Positions 9,842 to 20,394 of a DNA stretch of 64,000 nucleotides are shown here, one piece after another. The DNA lies in contig NZ_JAMXLX010000002.1 of assembly GCF_024055605.1 (NCBI RefSeq), forward strand, positions 186,001-250,000, given 5' to 3'. Under the pieces are notes generated by a model, which did no database searches, was not told the DNA's origin, and was given only the letters and a program-made list of their open reading frames with translations. The DNA is from Ciceribacter sichuanensis (lineage in GTDB: Bacteria; Pseudomonadota; Alphaproteobacteria; Rhizobiales; Rhizobiaceae). Position 1 is the stretch's first letter. Every line of letters starts with the position of its first letter. A program made the translations under genes and the position numbers.

Positions 9842-11218
9842 TTAACCGTTGGCGACCAGCATCCGCTTTTCGTCGCGACCACCCTTCATGCGCTCGGCCA
9901 GCAGGAAGGCCAGTTCGAGCGCCTGATCGGCGTTGAGCCGCGGATCGCAATGGGTGTGGTAACGGTCCTGCAGATCTTCTGCCGAAACAGCGCGCGCACC
10001 GCCGGTGCATTCCGTTACATCCTTGCCGGTCATCTCGATATGGATGCCGCCCGGATGCGAACCTTCAGCACGATGGATCTGGAAGAAGCTTTCGACCTCC
10101 GAGAGGACCCGTTCGAACGGACGGGTCTTGTAGTTGTTGAGCGTGATCGTGTTGCCGTGCATCGGATCGCAGGACCATACGACCTTGCGACCTTCGCGCT
10201 CGACGGCACGGATCAGCTTCGGCAGGTGGTCGGCAACCTTGTCATGGCCGAAACGGCAGATCAGGGTCAGACGGCCGGCCTCGTTCGCCGGGTTCAAGAG
10301 ATCGATCAGGTTCAGAAGGTCGTCCGGCTGCAGCGACGGACCGCACTTCAGGCCGATCGGGTTCTTGATGCCGCGGCAGTATTCGATGTGGGCATGGTCA
10401 GCCTGGCGCGTGCGGTCGCCGATCCAGATCATGTGACCGGAGGTCGCGTACCAGTCGCCCGACGTGGAATCGACGCGGGTCAGCGCTTCCTCATAGCCGA
10501 GAAGCAGCGCCTCGTGGCTGGTGAAGAAATCCGTCTCGCGCAGGCTCGGATTGTTGTCCGAGGTGATGCCGATGGCCTTCATGAAGTTCATCGTCTCGGA
10601 GATCCGGTCGGCGAGCTTGCGGTAGCGCTCGGCCTGCGGGCTGTCCTTGACGAAGCCGAGCATCCACTGATGCACGTTCTCAAGGTTGGCATAGCCACCC
10701 ATCGCGAAGGCGCGCAGCAGGTTCAGCGTCGCAGCCGACTGCCGGTATGCCATGATCTGACGTTCGGGATTGGGAACGCGGGCCTCAGGCGTGAACTCGA
10801 TGCCGTTGACGATATCGCCACGGTAGCTCGGCAGCTCGACATCACCCTGCTTTTCGAAATCCGAAGAGCGCGGCTTGGCGAACTGGCCGGCGATGCGTCC
10901 GACCTTGACGACCGGAAGCTGCGCACCATAGGTCAGGACGACAGCCATCTGCAGGAAAGCGCGGAAGAAGTCGCGGATCGTATCCGCGCCATGCTCGGCA
11001 AAGCTCTCTGCGCAATCCCCGCCCTGCAGCAGGAAAGCGTTACCTTCCGCGACATTGGCAAGCGACTTGGTCAGGCGACGTGCTTCACCGGCAAAGACGA
11101 GCGGCGGATACTTGGCAAGCTGGGCTTCCGCATCCGCGAGCGCTGCTGCGTCCGGATAGGCGGGAACCTGCTTGATCGGCTTCTGTCGCCAACTACCTGG
11201 GGTCCAATTCTGTGCCAT
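9842..11218 (-). CDS. Class II 3-deoxy-D-arabino-heptulosonate 7-phosphate synthase
   Basis: This enzyme condenses phosphoenolpyruvate with erythrose 4-phosphate, the first step of the shikimate pathway to aromatic amino acids. The sequence matches the plant-like class II family throughout: WTPGSWR near the start, [10 protein letters not shown] near 68, [14 protein letters not shown] near 105, SCDPMHGNT near 360 and GGIHIEMTG near 395. Length (458 aa) is typical. Starts at 11227 (GTG) and 11218 (ATG) are in frame. AGGTGA lies 5 nt before the ATG, which is therefore chosen. It is a single gene that converges on tadG across a shared terminator. Confidence 0.95.
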   Translation of the reverse strand: MAQNWTPGSWRQKPIKQVPAYPDAAALADAEAQLAKYPPLVFAGEARRLTKSLANVAEGNAFLLQGGDCAESFAEHGADTIRDFFRAFLQMAVVLTYGAQLPVVKVGRIAGQFAKPRSSDFEKQGDVELPSYRGDIVNGIEFTPEARVPNPERQIMAYRQSAATLNLLRAFAMGGYANLENVHQWMLGFVKDSPQAERYRKLADRISETMNFMKAIGITSDNNPSLRETDFFTSHEALLLGYEEALTRVDSTSGDWYATSGHMIWIGDRTRQADHAHIEYCRGIKNPIGLKCGPSLQPDDLLNLIDLLNPANEAGRLTLICRFGHDKVADHLPKLIRAVEREGRKVVWSCDPMHGNTITLNNYKTRPFERVLSEVESFFQIHRAEGSHPGGIHIEMTGKDVTECTGGARAVSAEDLQDRYHTHCDPRLNADQALELAFLLAERMKGGRDEKRMLVANG

Positions 11219-11527
11219 GGTCTTCACCTGCTGTTAAAAGGCGGCCTCCTCCCGGCCGCTTGGAATTCGGGGCTTATAAACGGATATATCGGCGTTGCAA
11301 AGCCGAAGTTGAAGGCCTTCCGCGCACACTCGGTCCTCATTTTCCGAACACCCTGCCCCTTGCATTCACCCGACGGACCACCGTTCCATCGTATCTTGCT
11401 GAAAAAGCAGACCCCTCATTCAGCGACAGTCGTGACGGCAGGGATCCGAGCCTTGATTTTACATGAACGTAAACGTAAGAATTTCATCGGATGCAATTGA
11501 TGCGCGACGGGATGAGGAGATCGGTCG
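11219..11527. other. Intergenic region between DAHP synthase and the hydrolase gene
   Basis: This 309-bp divergent region must hold the promoters of both flanking genes. A 6-bp inverted repeat (GCGGCC/GGCCGC) lies at about 11242-11260 in the leader of the DAHP synthase gene. The tandem AACGTAAACGTAAG at 11466-11479 lies about 50 bp before the hydrolase gene. It resembles operator half-sites of MerR-type regulators of the LiuR group. No leader peptide rich in aromatic residues was found. Confidence 0.4.
11466..11479 (+). promoter_or_regulatory. ACGTAA direct repeat, possible operator
   Basis: ACGTAA occurs twice back to back in AACGTAAACGTAAG. The repeat is seen directly. Its likeness to the TTACGTTTACGT motif of LiuR-like MerR regulators is a recollection, and control of the hydrolase gene is inference. 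Confidence 0.3.
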
Positions 11528-12415
11528 ATGCAACAGGATGCGGATGTAAAACGCAGCGATATCGTTTTTGAGGCCGCCGACGGGTTTCCGCTCGCCGGTA
11601 CGCTTTTCGAGGGCGCGGGCAATGGCCCGCTCGCCCTGATCTCATCGGCCGCCGCCGTACCGCGCAACATCTATGCACGCTTCGCCCAGCACCTCGCTGC
11701 CGTCCACGGCTATCGCGCCGTCCTGACCTACGACTACCGCGGCGTATCGGCTTCCAAGGCGCCGCCTGGCTGGTACACCCTGCCCGGTATGACGGACTGG
11801 GCGGAAAAGGACATGCCCGCAGCCATCGGCAGGCTGGAACGTTTGGCGCCCGGCCATCCGATGGTCGGCATCGGCCAGTCCTTCGGCGGCCAGGCACTTG
11901 GCCTCTGCGGCCGCGCCGCAAGGTTCGAACGCTATCTGATGGTCGCCGTCATGTCAGGTCACTGGCGCTACACGGATGAGCCCTTGAAGGTCTTCGCGGC
12001 GATGAACCTGATCGGTGTGCCACTTGCCATGCTGACCGGCAGTGTCCCGGGCTGGGTGGGACTTGGAGAAACCCTTCCCGGAACGGTCTTTCGCCAATGG
12101 GCCAGATGGGGCCGCTCCCCGGACTATTTCTTCGCCGATCCCACCATGGATGCGGCAAGACGGTTTGCCGAAGTCCACACGCCGATCCTGTCGATCGGCG
12201 TCGAGGACGATCCGTGGGCCACGCCGCGCGCGCAGGAGGCGATCCTGAAGGGATATGTCAACGCGCCCGTCGAACGCCGCCGTGTCAGCCCGCCGCCCGG
12301 CCAGACAATCGGTCACCTCGGCTTCTTCCGGCCGACATTCCGGGAAAACCTTTGGGAACCCGCCATCGACTGGCTCAACGGCGCAACTCGGAGAAACGCC
12401 GTGCTGGCGTCTTGA
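11528..12415 (+). CDS. Alpha/beta hydrolase
   Basis: This is a 295-residue protein of the alpha/beta-hydrolase fold. The nucleophile elbow is GIGQSFGGQALG near residues 118-127, with Ser in GQSFGG. A preceding strand reads LTYDYRGVS and supplies the region before the nucleophile. A candidate acid lies at GVEDDPWA near 224, and a candidate His in TIGHLGFF near 261. The substrate cannot be told. There is no signal peptide, so it acts in the cytoplasm. AGGAGA lies 8 nt before the ATG. A hairpin that begins in the stop codon separates it from the convergent gor. Confidence 0.85.
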   Translation: MQQDADVKRSDIVFEAADGFPLAGTLFEGAGNGPLALISSAAAVPRNIYARFAQHLAAVHGYRAVLTYDYRGVSASKAPPGWYTLPGMTDWAEKDMPAAIGRLERLAPGHPMVGIGQSFGGQALGLCGRAARFERYLMVAVMSGHWRYTDEPLKVFAAMNLIGVPLAMLTGSVPGWVGLGETLPGTVFRQWARWGRSPDYFFADPTMDAARRFAEVHTPILSIGVEDDPWATPRAQEAILKGYVNAPVERRRVSPPPGQTIGHLGFFRPTFRENLWEPAIDWLNGATRRNAVLAS

Positions 12416-12439
12416 GGTCCGCCGACGAGAGCGGACCTC
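12414..12439. terminator. Hairpin between hydrolase and gor
   Basis: GAGGTCCGC-CGACGAGA-GCGGACCTC gives a perfect 9-bp stem between convergent genes. The left arm begins within the hydrolase stop codon. No long T-run follows. Confidence 0.6.
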
Positions 12440-12463
12440 GGAAGCATCCGGGAAGCGGCGCGC

Positions 12464-13852
12464 TCAGACGCGCTCGCCGTTCCTGATCCGGTAGCTCGGA
12501 TTGTACATCGTTACCAGCTCTTCCGCTGCCGTCGGATGCACGGCCATGGTCCGGTCGAAATCATCCTTGGTGCAGCCGGCCTTCAGCGTAATGCCGAGAA
12601 GCTGCGCCATTTCGCCGGCGTCGTGGCCGAGGATATGGGCACCGACCACCTTGCGGTCCGCAGCATTGACGATCAATTTCATGATCGTCTTTTCCGCGCG
12701 ACCGGAGAGCGTTGCCTTCATCGGCCGGAACTGGGCGCGGTAGACCTCGATTTCATCGAATTTCTTCGCCGCAGCCTCTTCCGAAAGGCCGACCGTACCG
12801 ATCTCCGGCTGGGAGAAGACCGCCGTCGCGATCAGGTCGTGATCCGGCGAGGTCGGGTTGTTCTTGTACTCGGTCTCGATGAAGCACATCGCCTCGTGGA
12901 TCGCCACAGGCGTCAGCTGCACCCTGTCGGTAACGTCGCCGAGCGCGAAGATGCTCGGCACGTTCGTCCGCGAATACTGGTCGACGATGATGGCGCCCCG
13001 CTCGTTGGTGGCAACACCAGCAGCCTCAAGCCCGAGACCCTTGGTGTAGGGATCGCGGCCGAGCGCCAGCATGACCTGGTCCGTAACCAGCGTACCGTTG
13101 CTCTTCGTTTCGGCAGCAAGGCGCCCATCCGCCGTCTTGGCGACGGAGACAAAATGGTCATGGAGAATGATACGGATACCCTTCTGCTCCATGGCCTCAT
13201 GCAGGCCGCGGCGCAGATCGTGGTCGAAGCGGTTGAGGATCTCGGCCCCGCGATAGATCAGCGTGGTCTCGACGCCGAGACCGTGGAAGATGTTGGCGAA
13301 TTCGACCGCGATGTAACCGCCGCCGGCGATCACGATGGACTTCGGCAGTTCCGGCAGATGGAACGCCTCGTTCGAAGAAATGCAGAGTTCGTGACCAGGC
13401 AGCGCAGCATGCGGATTGGGCGCACCGCCGACGGCGATGATGATCTTCTCGGCGGTTACGACCTTACCGCTCTTGGTGAGGCGCACGCGGTTCGGGCCGA
13501 CGAGTTCAGCGCGAGTTTCGAGGATTTCCGCTCCGGCGTTTTCGAGGCCCTTGCGATAGAGCCCTTCCAGCCGGTCGATTTCCTTGTCCTTGGCGGCGAT
13601 CAGCGCCTTCCAGTCGAAGCGGCTTTCGCCCACTGTCCAGCCGAAGCCGGCGGCATCCTCGAAATGCTCATGATACTGCGAGGCATAGACGAAGAGCTTC
13701 TTCGGCACGCAACCGCGAATGACGCAGGTGCCGCCGAAACGATATTCCTCAGCGATTGCCACCTTCTTGCCAAGCGAGGCGGCAAGCCTTCCGCTGCGAA
13801 CACCGCCCGAACCACCACCGATCACGAACAGGTCATAATCGAAATTCGACAT
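12464..13852 (-). CDS. gor: Glutathione-disulfide reductase
   Basis: This flavoprotein uses NADPH to reduce oxidised glutathione. The FAD-binding GGGSGG lies at residues 12-17. The redox disulfide is GGTCVIRGCVPKK with Cys43 and Cys48. The NADPH-binding segment IAGGGYIAVEFA is near 175. The dimerisation domain ends with the active-site motif HPTAAEE of the partner subunit, near 443. Length (462 aa) and order match glutathione reductase rather than lipoamide dehydrogenase. It may share transcription with rpiA and the DUF2059 gene upstream on the same strand, but a strong terminator at 13964-13990 argues for its own promoter. Confidence 0.95.
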   Translation of the reverse strand: MSNFDYDLFVIGGGSGGVRSGRLAASLGKKVAIAEEYRFGGTCVIRGCVPKKLFVYASQYHEHFEDAAGFGWTVGESRFDWKALIAAKDKEIDRLEGLYRKGLENAGAEILETRAELVGPNRVRLTKSGKVVTAEKIIIAVGGAPNPHAALPGHELCISSNEAFHLPELPKSIVIAGGGYIAVEFANIFHGLGVETTLIYRGAEILNRFDHDLRRGLHEAMEQKGIRIILHDHFVSVAKTADGRLAAETKSNGTLVTDQVMLALGRDPYTKGLGLEAAGVATNERGAIIVDQYSRTNVPSIFALGDVTDRVQLTPVAIHEAMCFIETEYKNNPTSPDHDLIATAVFSQPEIGTVGLSEEAAAKKFDEIEVYRAQFRPMKATLSGRAEKTIMKLIVNAADRKVVGAHILGHDAGEMAQLLGITLKAGCTKDDFDRTMAVHPTAAEELVTMYNPSYRIRNGERV

Positions 13853-13963
13853 CGAAAAGCTCTCCTTGCAATCTCATTCGTCAAGAACATAGCGAACCGC
13901 CACACGATATAGAGTGCCGGTGCTGCATTTGAAACGGGTGCGGTGCAACGTACCTGCAAAAAG

Positions 13964-13990
13964 AAAGGCCCGGATGCGATCCGGGCCTTT
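13964..13990 (-). terminator. Terminator downstream of the rpiA-DUF2059 operon
   Basis: AAAGGCCCGGAT-GCG-ATCCGGGCCTTT is a perfect 12-bp stem with a 3-nt loop, 22 nt after the DUF2059 stop codon. Confidence 0.85.
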
Positions 13991-14012
13991 CCCTGAAAAT
14001 TGATTTCGCAGT

Positions 14013-14555
14013 TTACTGCTTCGGCGCTTCTGCCGGAGCCTGTGCGCCGACTTCCTTGAGAAGCGCGTCGTTGGACTGCTTCTCCAGATCGCGGGCAACA
14101 CCGGCAGTCCAGATATCGGCAGCCTTCAGCAGTTCGCGAGTTGCAATCGGGCCATCCTTCAGCAGCTTCTTGCCCGTATCGCTCGAATAGAAGGCAGTGA
14201 TCGCCTTGAGTTCGTCGACGGTAAAGGCCTTCGCGTAGACGAGAGCAGCTTCGTTCTCCAGGTCGGCGCGGCGCGGAGCGATCTTCAGCGCTTCTTCCTC
14301 GACCTTCTTGGAAATCTCATCCTGAAGGTTCGGATAGGCCTGGATAAGCTGAGCCACCAGACGGTCCATGATGTTCGGCAGGATGTTGTCGAAACGGTTG
14401 GTAACACCGAGCGAAGAGATGGCTGCGCGTGCGGCCTGCAGGTGCTCCGCCGGCACTTCCTGTGCCTTGGCGGAAACGGCCAGCATCATGCTGCCGGCAA
14501 TGAGCGCGACCGAGGCAACACGGCTCAGACCCGAAAACTTGATCATGAAATTCAC
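14013..14555 (-). CDS. DUF2059 exported protein
   Basis: This 180-residue protein has a classic Sec signal peptide, basic then hydrophobic, ending AVSAKA before QEVPAEH, so it is periplasmic. The body is a helical DUF2059 domain, recognised from the YAKAFTVDELKAITAFYSSD segment near 108-127 followed by TGKKLL. The function of the family is not established. It follows rpiA by 9 nt on the same strand and ends in a strong terminator, so the two are an operon. No catalytic residues can be pointed out. Confidence 0.85.
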   Translation of the reverse strand: MNFMIKFSGLSRVASVALIAGSMMLAVSAKAQEVPAEHLQAARAAISSLGVTNRFDNILPNIMDRLVAQLIQAYPNLQDEISKKVEEEALKIAPRRADLENEAALVYAKAFTVDELKAITAFYSSDTGKKLLKDGPIATRELLKAADIWTAGVARDLEKQSNDALLKEVGAQAPAEAPKQ

Positions 14556-14564
14556 AGCTCCTGT

Positions 14565-15263
<699 letters not shown>

Positions 15264-15421
15264 GCGCCGAAAACTCCCATCTGTTGCGTCGAGTGCTGTT
15301 TACACGGCTCATAGCCCGAACGAAAGCCCCTTTCCGATACCGGTGTAGCGGTTGCCTTTTGTCAGGCTTTCGCCTAACCGCAGGGAGGAAAGCAGCCAGT
15401 CACGCAGGATGGAGCCAGCCC

Positions 15422-16099
15422 TTGACCGCCCCCACCATCGTCTTCGATCTCGACGGCACTCTTGTCGATACCGCCCCCGATCTCGTCGAGAGCCTCAACC
15501 ACACGATCGCCGTGGCAAATCTCGAGCCGGTGACCTATGACGACCTCACCCATCTCGTCGGACAGGGTGCCCGCGTGATGATCGCACGGGCGTTTGCGCT
15601 GCGTGGCGCGCCGCTCTCCGACGAAGAACTCCCCGCCCTGCTCGACCGCTTCATCGAACACTACAAGGCCAACATGCCGGGCCAGAGCCGCCCCTTCCCC
15701 GGACTTATCGATGCGCTGGATCGGTTGACCGAAGCGGGATTCAACCTCGCAGTCTGCACCAACAAGTTGGAGGCTCTCGCACTGCCGCTCATCGAGAAGC
15801 TGGACATGACCCACTATTTCAAGGCGATTGCCGGCGGCGATACGTTTGCGGTGAGGAAGCCGGATCCGGGGCATCTGACCAGCACCATAGAACGGGCCGG
15901 GGGCAATCCGCGCCTCGCCGTAATGGTCGGCGACAGCGACAACGACATTCTGGCGGCGCGCAATGCGGCAATCCCGTCAATCGCCGTTCCCTTCGGCTAT
16001 TCGCACGAGCCAATCGAAAGCCTCGGCGCCGACCGGCTGATCAGGCATTTCGATGAACTGGATGCGGCATTGATCGGTGAACTGCTCGGCCATCGCTGA
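15422..16099 (+). CDS. gph: Phosphoglycolate phosphatase (HAD family)
   Basis: This HAD-superfamily phosphatase removes phosphate from 2-phosphoglycolate. The motif I is IVFDLDGTLVDTAPDLV at the N terminus with the nucleophile Asp. Motif II is in CTNKLE near 110, and motif III/IV is KPDPGH then GDSDNDILAA near 163-172. I chose the TTG at 15422 because it places FDLDGT six residues from the N terminus as in homologues, and GGAG lies 7 nt upstream. The frame stays open to 15284, but the extra 46 residues look non-coding. It converges on the L,D-transpeptidase gene, with 20 nt between the stops. Confidence 0.9.
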   Translation: MTAPTIVFDLDGTLVDTAPDLVESLNHTIAVANLEPVTYDDLTHLVGQGARVMIARAFALRGAPLSDEELPALLDRFIEHYKANMPGQSRPFPGLIDALDRLTEAGFNLAVCTNKLEALALPLIEKLDMTHYFKAIAGGDTFAVRKPDPGHLTSTIERAGGNPRLAVMVGDSDNDILAARNAAIPSIAVPFGYSHEPIESLGADRLIRHFDELDAALIGELLGHR

Positions 16100-16119
16100 G
16101 CAGTTTCACTTGAGTTTCG

Positions 16120-17955
16120 TTACGAGCGGCTGCGGGCGTCGCTCGTGACCGTGAACGCCTTCTGCGTGGCCGCATCGCGCCCGTAGACGTCGTCGAAATA
16201 CTCGACCACGCCGTTCTTGTTCGGCCATGCCGTGAAGTAGGACACGTAGACCGGGATCTTCTGCGGCACCTGCACGGCGCGGTTCTGGCCCGACGCGATC
16301 TGCTTGCCGATTTCGCTGACGGTCGTCCCCATGACGGCAGCAGCCATCTCGCGCGGTTCGGCAAGACGTACGCAGCCATGGCTGAGCGCCCGCATGTCCC
16401 GCTTGAAGAAGCTCTTCGACGGCGTGTCGTGCATGTAGATTGCATGCGCGTTCGGGAAGAGAATCTTGAGTTCGCCAAGCGCATTGTCGCCACCCGGCGG
16501 CTGGCGCACATCGACCGAATGGGTCGCATTCCAGTCCACGGCGGTCGAGGAGACCGTGCGGCCGTTATAGCTCACCTGATAGCCGAGGCGATCGAGATAG
16601 GACGGGTCCTGCCGGAGCTTGGGCAGCATCTCATTGACGATGATCGACTTCGGCACGCCCCAATAGGGATTGAACTCGACGGTCTGGATCTGGTCCTGGA
16701 AGAAATAGGTCTGGTTGGACTTGGAGCCGACCACGACCCGCATCGACAGCTGCTCGCGACCTTCGTTGTAGTAATAGGCCATGTAGGCAGGCTGGTTGAT
16801 GAAGACGAAGCGCTGTCCGAAATCAGCCGGCAGCCAGCGGACTTCTTCCATCGCCACGACCAGCTTTTCGATCTTCTCGGCATTGCTGCGGCCTGTCAGG
16901 GTACGGATGGTCGCGCGACCGATCACGCCGTCGGGCTTAAGACCCTTTTCCTGCTGGAAAGCTTCGACCAGGGCGACAAGCTCAGGCGTATATTCCGGTG
17001 TGCCGGCATAGCTGTCCAGCACCGCGCCATGCTGCGCCTTGAACGCATCAGAGGCCTGTGCCTTGATGACGGCAAGGATATTGGCGAGCTCCGGGTTGCT
17101 CTGGCCGGGCTTCAACAGGGTATCTGGAGCAATCGTGACAGTAACGCCGCCGGCCTGACTGTCTTCGGCCTTCAGGCGGGCCAATTCGGCCCTCATTGCC
17201 ATGAACTGGGCGTTATCCGGATCGCGGCTGCGAATATACGCGCCAACATCGGGGCTGAGGCGGGCCATGTTGAGAACCGGCTTCAGGTTGACCGACTTGC
17301 GCTTGAAGTCGTGGTAACCCGAGAGCTTGTTCGGGTCGATACGACCGCGCACCGTGTCGTTCACATAGGTCAGAAGCTTGGTGGAAAGCGCGAGTTCGAA
17401 CCGAGCAAGCTCCTTGGCGGCCTTGTCGGGATCAGCAGGATCGGTCGCATCCGATGGCAGGGTGACGGCATAGTCTGCAGGCGCAAGGCCCGCGATATCG
17501 GCGGCAGCCAATGCGGTCATGGCAGCGCGGGCCTGATCCGTGACGCCCGTCTCGGACACCCAGATCAGCGGCTTGCCGGACTTGTAGTATTCCTCGACGA
17601 CCGCAGCGACATCGGCCGTTGCATTCACCTTGACCGAAGACAGGAAATCCCTGGCGGTGCGGGTCGCGGCCGCGTCAGTGCTGCCAGAGGTCGGAATGAC
17701 GATCGCGCGCGTGGCTTCCGCCTTGTAGGTGTAGTAGCGCGGACCGGTGACCTTCGGCAGCGGCTCCGGATCGCCCATTTCCAGGCCACCATTTGCCTGC
17801 GGCTCGATGACGGAATTCATCGCCGGCTTGTTCTTTGCCGGACCGCCGCGCAGAAGATCCAGAAGCGTCGCTGCATTGGCGGAATGTGGAAAGGCGTTGA
17901 AGCCCGTCACCGCGGCCAGCACTGCCATTGCCGCGATCCTGTTGTATCTCGTCAT
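16120..17955 (-). CDS. L,D-transpeptidase (YcbB/YkuD type)
   Basis: The protein (about 611 aa) carries a signal peptide (MTRYNRIAAMAVLAAVTGFN to HSANA), an N-terminal scaffold region, a peptidoglycan-binding helix bundle (LVALVEAFQQEKGLKPDGVIG near 330), and a YkuD catalytic domain with SHGCVRLAEP, whose Cys is near residue 528. This is the plan of the large YcbB/LdtD enzymes that form 3-3 cross-links in peptidoglycan. Such links are prominent in Rhizobiales. The ATG at 17955 is chosen because it starts the signal peptide and follows GAGAGCGA. An open frame reaches 18027 without a signal sequence. Confidence 0.9.
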   Translation of the reverse strand: MTRYNRIAAMAVLAAVTGFNAFPHSANAATLLDLLRGGPAKNKPAMNSVIEPQANGGLEMGDPEPLPKVTGPRYYTYKAEATRAIVIPTSGSTDAAATRTARDFLSSVKVNATADVAAVVEEYYKSGKPLIWVSETGVTDQARAAMTALAAADIAGLAPADYAVTLPSDATDPADPDKAAKELARFELALSTKLLTYVNDTVRGRIDPNKLSGYHDFKRKSVNLKPVLNMARLSPDVGAYIRSRDPDNAQFMAMRAELARLKAEDSQAGGVTVTIAPDTLLKPGQSNPELANILAVIKAQASDAFKAQHGAVLDSYAGTPEYTPELVALVEAFQQEKGLKPDGVIGRATIRTLTGRSNAEKIEKLVVAMEEVRWLPADFGQRFVFINQPAYMAYYYNEGREQLSMRVVVGSKSNQTYFFQDQIQTVEFNPYWGVPKSIIVNEMLPKLRQDPSYLDRLGYQVSYNGRTVSSTAVDWNATHSVDVRQPPGGDNALGELKILFPNAHAIYMHDTPSKSFFKRDMRALSHGCVRLAEPREMAAAVMGTTVSEIGKQIASGQNRAVQVPQKIPVYVSYFTAWPNKNGVVEYFDDVYGRDAATQKAFTVTSDARSRS

Positions 17956-18318
17956 TTCGCTCTCGTTCCCGACATGGGTTCGTAACAAGCCGGCTTGGGG
18001 ACGGCCGACCCACTTGGCGCGGATCACTAGCTGATCAGCACCATATTGAAAAGTTGTGACTGCTTAAGAACACGACCGACTCGCGTCCCGAATTTGGATA
18101 CATCCGACCGGAAATGTCTGTGGCATTCGACACAAAGTAAGTGAAAATATTCGTTAATTTTCCATTTACCGATCACATGAAGTTGACCGGAGGAGCGACC
18201 TGCCGGATTTCGCAAATGCGAATTCGCCATCACCAGTGCCAAATATGCCACGCCGTCGATGGCGCCTCGGGTGTCGCCCTATAGATGCCGGAAACGTTCC
18301 CGGACTGCCGGCCGCCTT
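17956..18318. other. Intergenic region upstream of the L,D-transpeptidase
   Basis: These 363 bp separate the end of arsR from the transpeptidase start. An AT-rich stretch at 18121-18180 is the most likely place for the transpeptidase promoter on the minus strand, but I cannot place -35 and -10 boxes with confidence. No gene, repeat or RNA element was recognised. Confidence 0.4.
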
Positions 18319-18690
18319 TCAGGAAGCCGTCTGGCGGCCAGCCGGATTACGGTTCGCCGTCTCCTCAAAGACGGGACATCTCAACTCCGGCGCAGCGCTG
18401 CAGCAGTCCTTCATCAAGGACACGGCCACCTGGCGCAACAGCGGCGCTTCCACCCGATAGCGGATATGCCGCCCCGCCCTCTCCCCTGAAATGAGCCCGG
18501 CATTGGTCAGCACCGTCAGGTTGGTTGAAAGCGTGTTGGCGCGGATGCCGAGGCGCTCGCCGATATCGCCGGCATTGAGCCCCGCCGGCGCATGACGCGC
18601 CAGCAGCCGAATGATCGAAAGGCGCCCCTCATGGCCAAGGGCGGAAAGGGCCGCGAGAACGGGTTTGAAATCCGGGTTTCCAGAAGGCAT
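18319..18690 (-). CDS. ArsR-family transcriptional regulator
   Basis: This is a 123-residue winged-helix repressor. The DNA-binding part reads ALGHEGRLSIIRLLARH then GERLGIRANTLSTNLTVLTNAGLI, the ArsR recognition helix. The C terminus carries KDCCSAAPELRC, a CC...C arrangement like that of the arsenite-sensing ArsR proteins found in Agrobacterium and relatives. Metalloid sensing is therefore plausible, but no arsenical resistance gene (arsB, arsC, arsH) is near. It is divergent from fumC, and its operator may lie in the 146-bp gap. Loss of its own target operon or control of a distant one are both possible. Confidence 0.85.
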   Translation of the reverse strand: MPSGNPDFKPVLAALSALGHEGRLSIIRLLARHAPAGLNAGDIGERLGIRANTLSTNLTVLTNAGLISGERAGRHIRYRVEAPLLRQVAVSLMKDCCSAAPELRCPVFEETANRNPAGRQTAS

Positions 18691-18741
18691 GGACTTTCAC
18701 ATCTCTAAAACGGGCTTCACTCTTATGGAGCAGCCAATAAC

Positions 18742-18770
18742 TTGACAAATATAATCATGTAAATGCTATT
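18742..18770 (+). promoter_or_regulatory. Candidate promoter of fumC
   Basis: TTGACA (18742-18747) is followed after 17 nt by GCTATT (18765-18770) preceded by T, inside an AT-rich stretch. This agrees with the rhizobial form CTTGAC-N17-CTATAT only moderately at the -10. The start codon lies about 67 bp downstream. Confidence 0.5.
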
Positions 18771-18836
18771 CGATTGCGTCCCAACCATATCCTCCTAATG
18801 TGGCGGGACCCGTTGAACCAATCCGGAGCAGGAAAA

Positions 18837-20225
18837 ATGAATACCCGCACAGAAAGCGATACTTTCGGGCCGATCGAAGTGGCAAGCGACCGTTACTGGG
18901 GCGCTCAGGCGGAACGTTCCCGCGGCAACTTCAAGATCGGCTGGGAAAAGCAGCCGCTTTCGGTAGTCCGCGCGCTCGGCATCGTCAAGCAGGCGGCGGC
19001 CCGCGCCAACATGGCCCTCGGCCATCTTGATCCCTCTCTCGCAGACCCGATCATCAGGGCAGCACAGGAAGTGATCGACGGCAAGCTCAACGATCACTTC
19101 CCGCTGGTCGTCTGGCAGACGGGCTCCGGCACGCAGTCCAACATGAATGCAAACGAGGTAATCTCCAACCGTGCCATCGAGATGCTGGGCGGGGTCATGG
19201 GCTCGAAGAAGCCGATCCACCCGAACGACCACGTCAACATGAGCCAGTCGTCGAACGACACCTATCCGACGGCCATGCACATCGCCTGCGCCGAACAGAT
19301 CGTTCATCACCTGATCCCCGGCCTCAGGCACCTGCACGAAGCGCTCGACGCGAAGTCGAAGGCTTTCGCGCATATCATCAAGATCGGCCGTACCCACACC
19401 CAGGACGCCACTCCGCTCACCCTCGGCCAGGAATTTTCCGGCTATGCTGCTCAGGTCACCTCCGCCATCAAGCGCATCGAACTGACGCTGCCGGGCCTCT
19501 ACGAACTCGCCCAGGGCGGCACGGCGGTCGGCACAGGCCTCAATGCGCCGGTCGGCTTTGCCGAGAAGGTCGCGGAGGAGATCGCCAAGATCACCGACCT
19601 GCCCTTCGTCACGGCGCCCAACAAGTTCGAGGCGCTGGCGGCGCATGACGCCATGGTCTTTGCCCACGGCGCGATCAATGCCGCCGCCGCCGCCCTCTTC
19701 AAAATTGCCAACGACATCCGGTTCCTCGGCTCCGGCCCGCGTGCCGGCCTCGGCGAACTTTCCCTGCCGGAAAACGAGCCGGGCTCCTCGATCATGCCGG
19801 GCAAGGTCAACCCGACCCAATCGGAGGCGCTCACCCAGGTCTGCGCCCACATCTTCGGCAACAACGCGGCGATCACCTTCGCCGGCAGCCAAGGCCATTT
19901 CGAGCTTAACGTCTACAACCCGATGATGGCCTACAATTTCCTGCAGTCGACCCAGTTGCTCGGTGATGCGGCACGCTCCTTCACCGACAATTGCGTCGTC
20001 GGCATCGAGGCGCGCGAAGACAACATCAAGCGCGGCGTGGAAAACTCGCTGATGCTGGTGACGGCGCTGAACACCCGCCTCGGCTACGACACCTGCGCCA
20101 AGATCGCCAAGACGGCCCATAAGAACGGCACGACGCTCCGGCAGGAAACCGTCGGCGGCGGCTATCTCACCAACGAGGAATTCGACGAGTTGGTGCGGCC
20201 GGAACTGATGATCGGCCCGAAGTGA
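18837..20225 (+). CDS. fumC: Fumarate hydratase, class II (iron-independent)
   Basis: This homotetrameric TCA-cycle enzyme hydrates fumarate to malate without a metal cofactor. The superfamily signature [11 protein letters not shown] lies near residue 317, with the catalytic-loop Ser. [13 protein letters not shown] near 98 and the [11 protein letters not shown] segment near 134 are the other two conserved blocks. Length (462 aa) is typical. ATG at 18837 follows GGAGCAGG. A hairpin follows the gene, and an unrelated class I fumarase lies 170 nt downstream in the same direction. Confidence 0.96.
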   Translation: MNTRTESDTFGPIEVASDRYWGAQAERSRGNFKIGWEKQPLSVVRALGIVKQAAARANMALGHLDPSLADPIIRAAQEVIDGKLNDHFPLVVWQTGSGTQSNMNANEVISNRAIEMLGGVMGSKKPIHPNDHVNMSQSSNDTYPTAMHIACAEQIVHHLIPGLRHLHEALDAKSKAFAHIIKIGRTHTQDATPLTLGQEFSGYAAQVTSAIKRIELTLPGLYELAQGGTAVGTGLNAPVGFAEKVAEEIAKITDLPFVTAPNKFEALAAHDAMVFAHGAINAAAAALFKIANDIRFLGSGPRAGLGELSLPENEPGSSIMPGKVNPTQSEALTQVCAHIFGNNAAITFAGSQGHFELNVYNPMMAYNFLQSTQLLGDAARSFTDNCVVGIEAREDNIKRGVENSLMLVTALNTRLGYDTCAKIAKTAHKNGTTLRQETVGGGYLTNEEFDELVRPELMIGPK

Positions 20226-20258
20226 CGAAACGGGCCTGACCGTCCCGACGAACACGTT

Positions 20259-20299
20259 ACCGGCGGAAACCATGCCTTAAGGGGAAGGTTTTCGCCGGT
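20259..20299 (+). terminator. Hairpin after fumC
   Basis: ACCGGCGGAAACC pairs with GGTTTTCGCCGGT across a 15-nt loop with one mismatch. There is no T-run, so it may weaken rather than stop transcription into the class I fumarase gene. Confidence 0.45.
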
Positions 20300-20394
20300 C
20301 ACCGAACGACTTTAGAACCATTGCAAAACGGGCTTTCCGGGACTAGACCGGCGTGCGAAATGCGCTTCCGCACATCGTCCAGAAAGGCTCCGCA

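Noticed and set aside
15284..15421. Longer N terminus of gph
   Set aside because: The added 46 residues (Arg/Cys/Gly-rich) do not resemble the family, and the TTG at 15422 has a ribosome-binding site and gives the standard HAD start.
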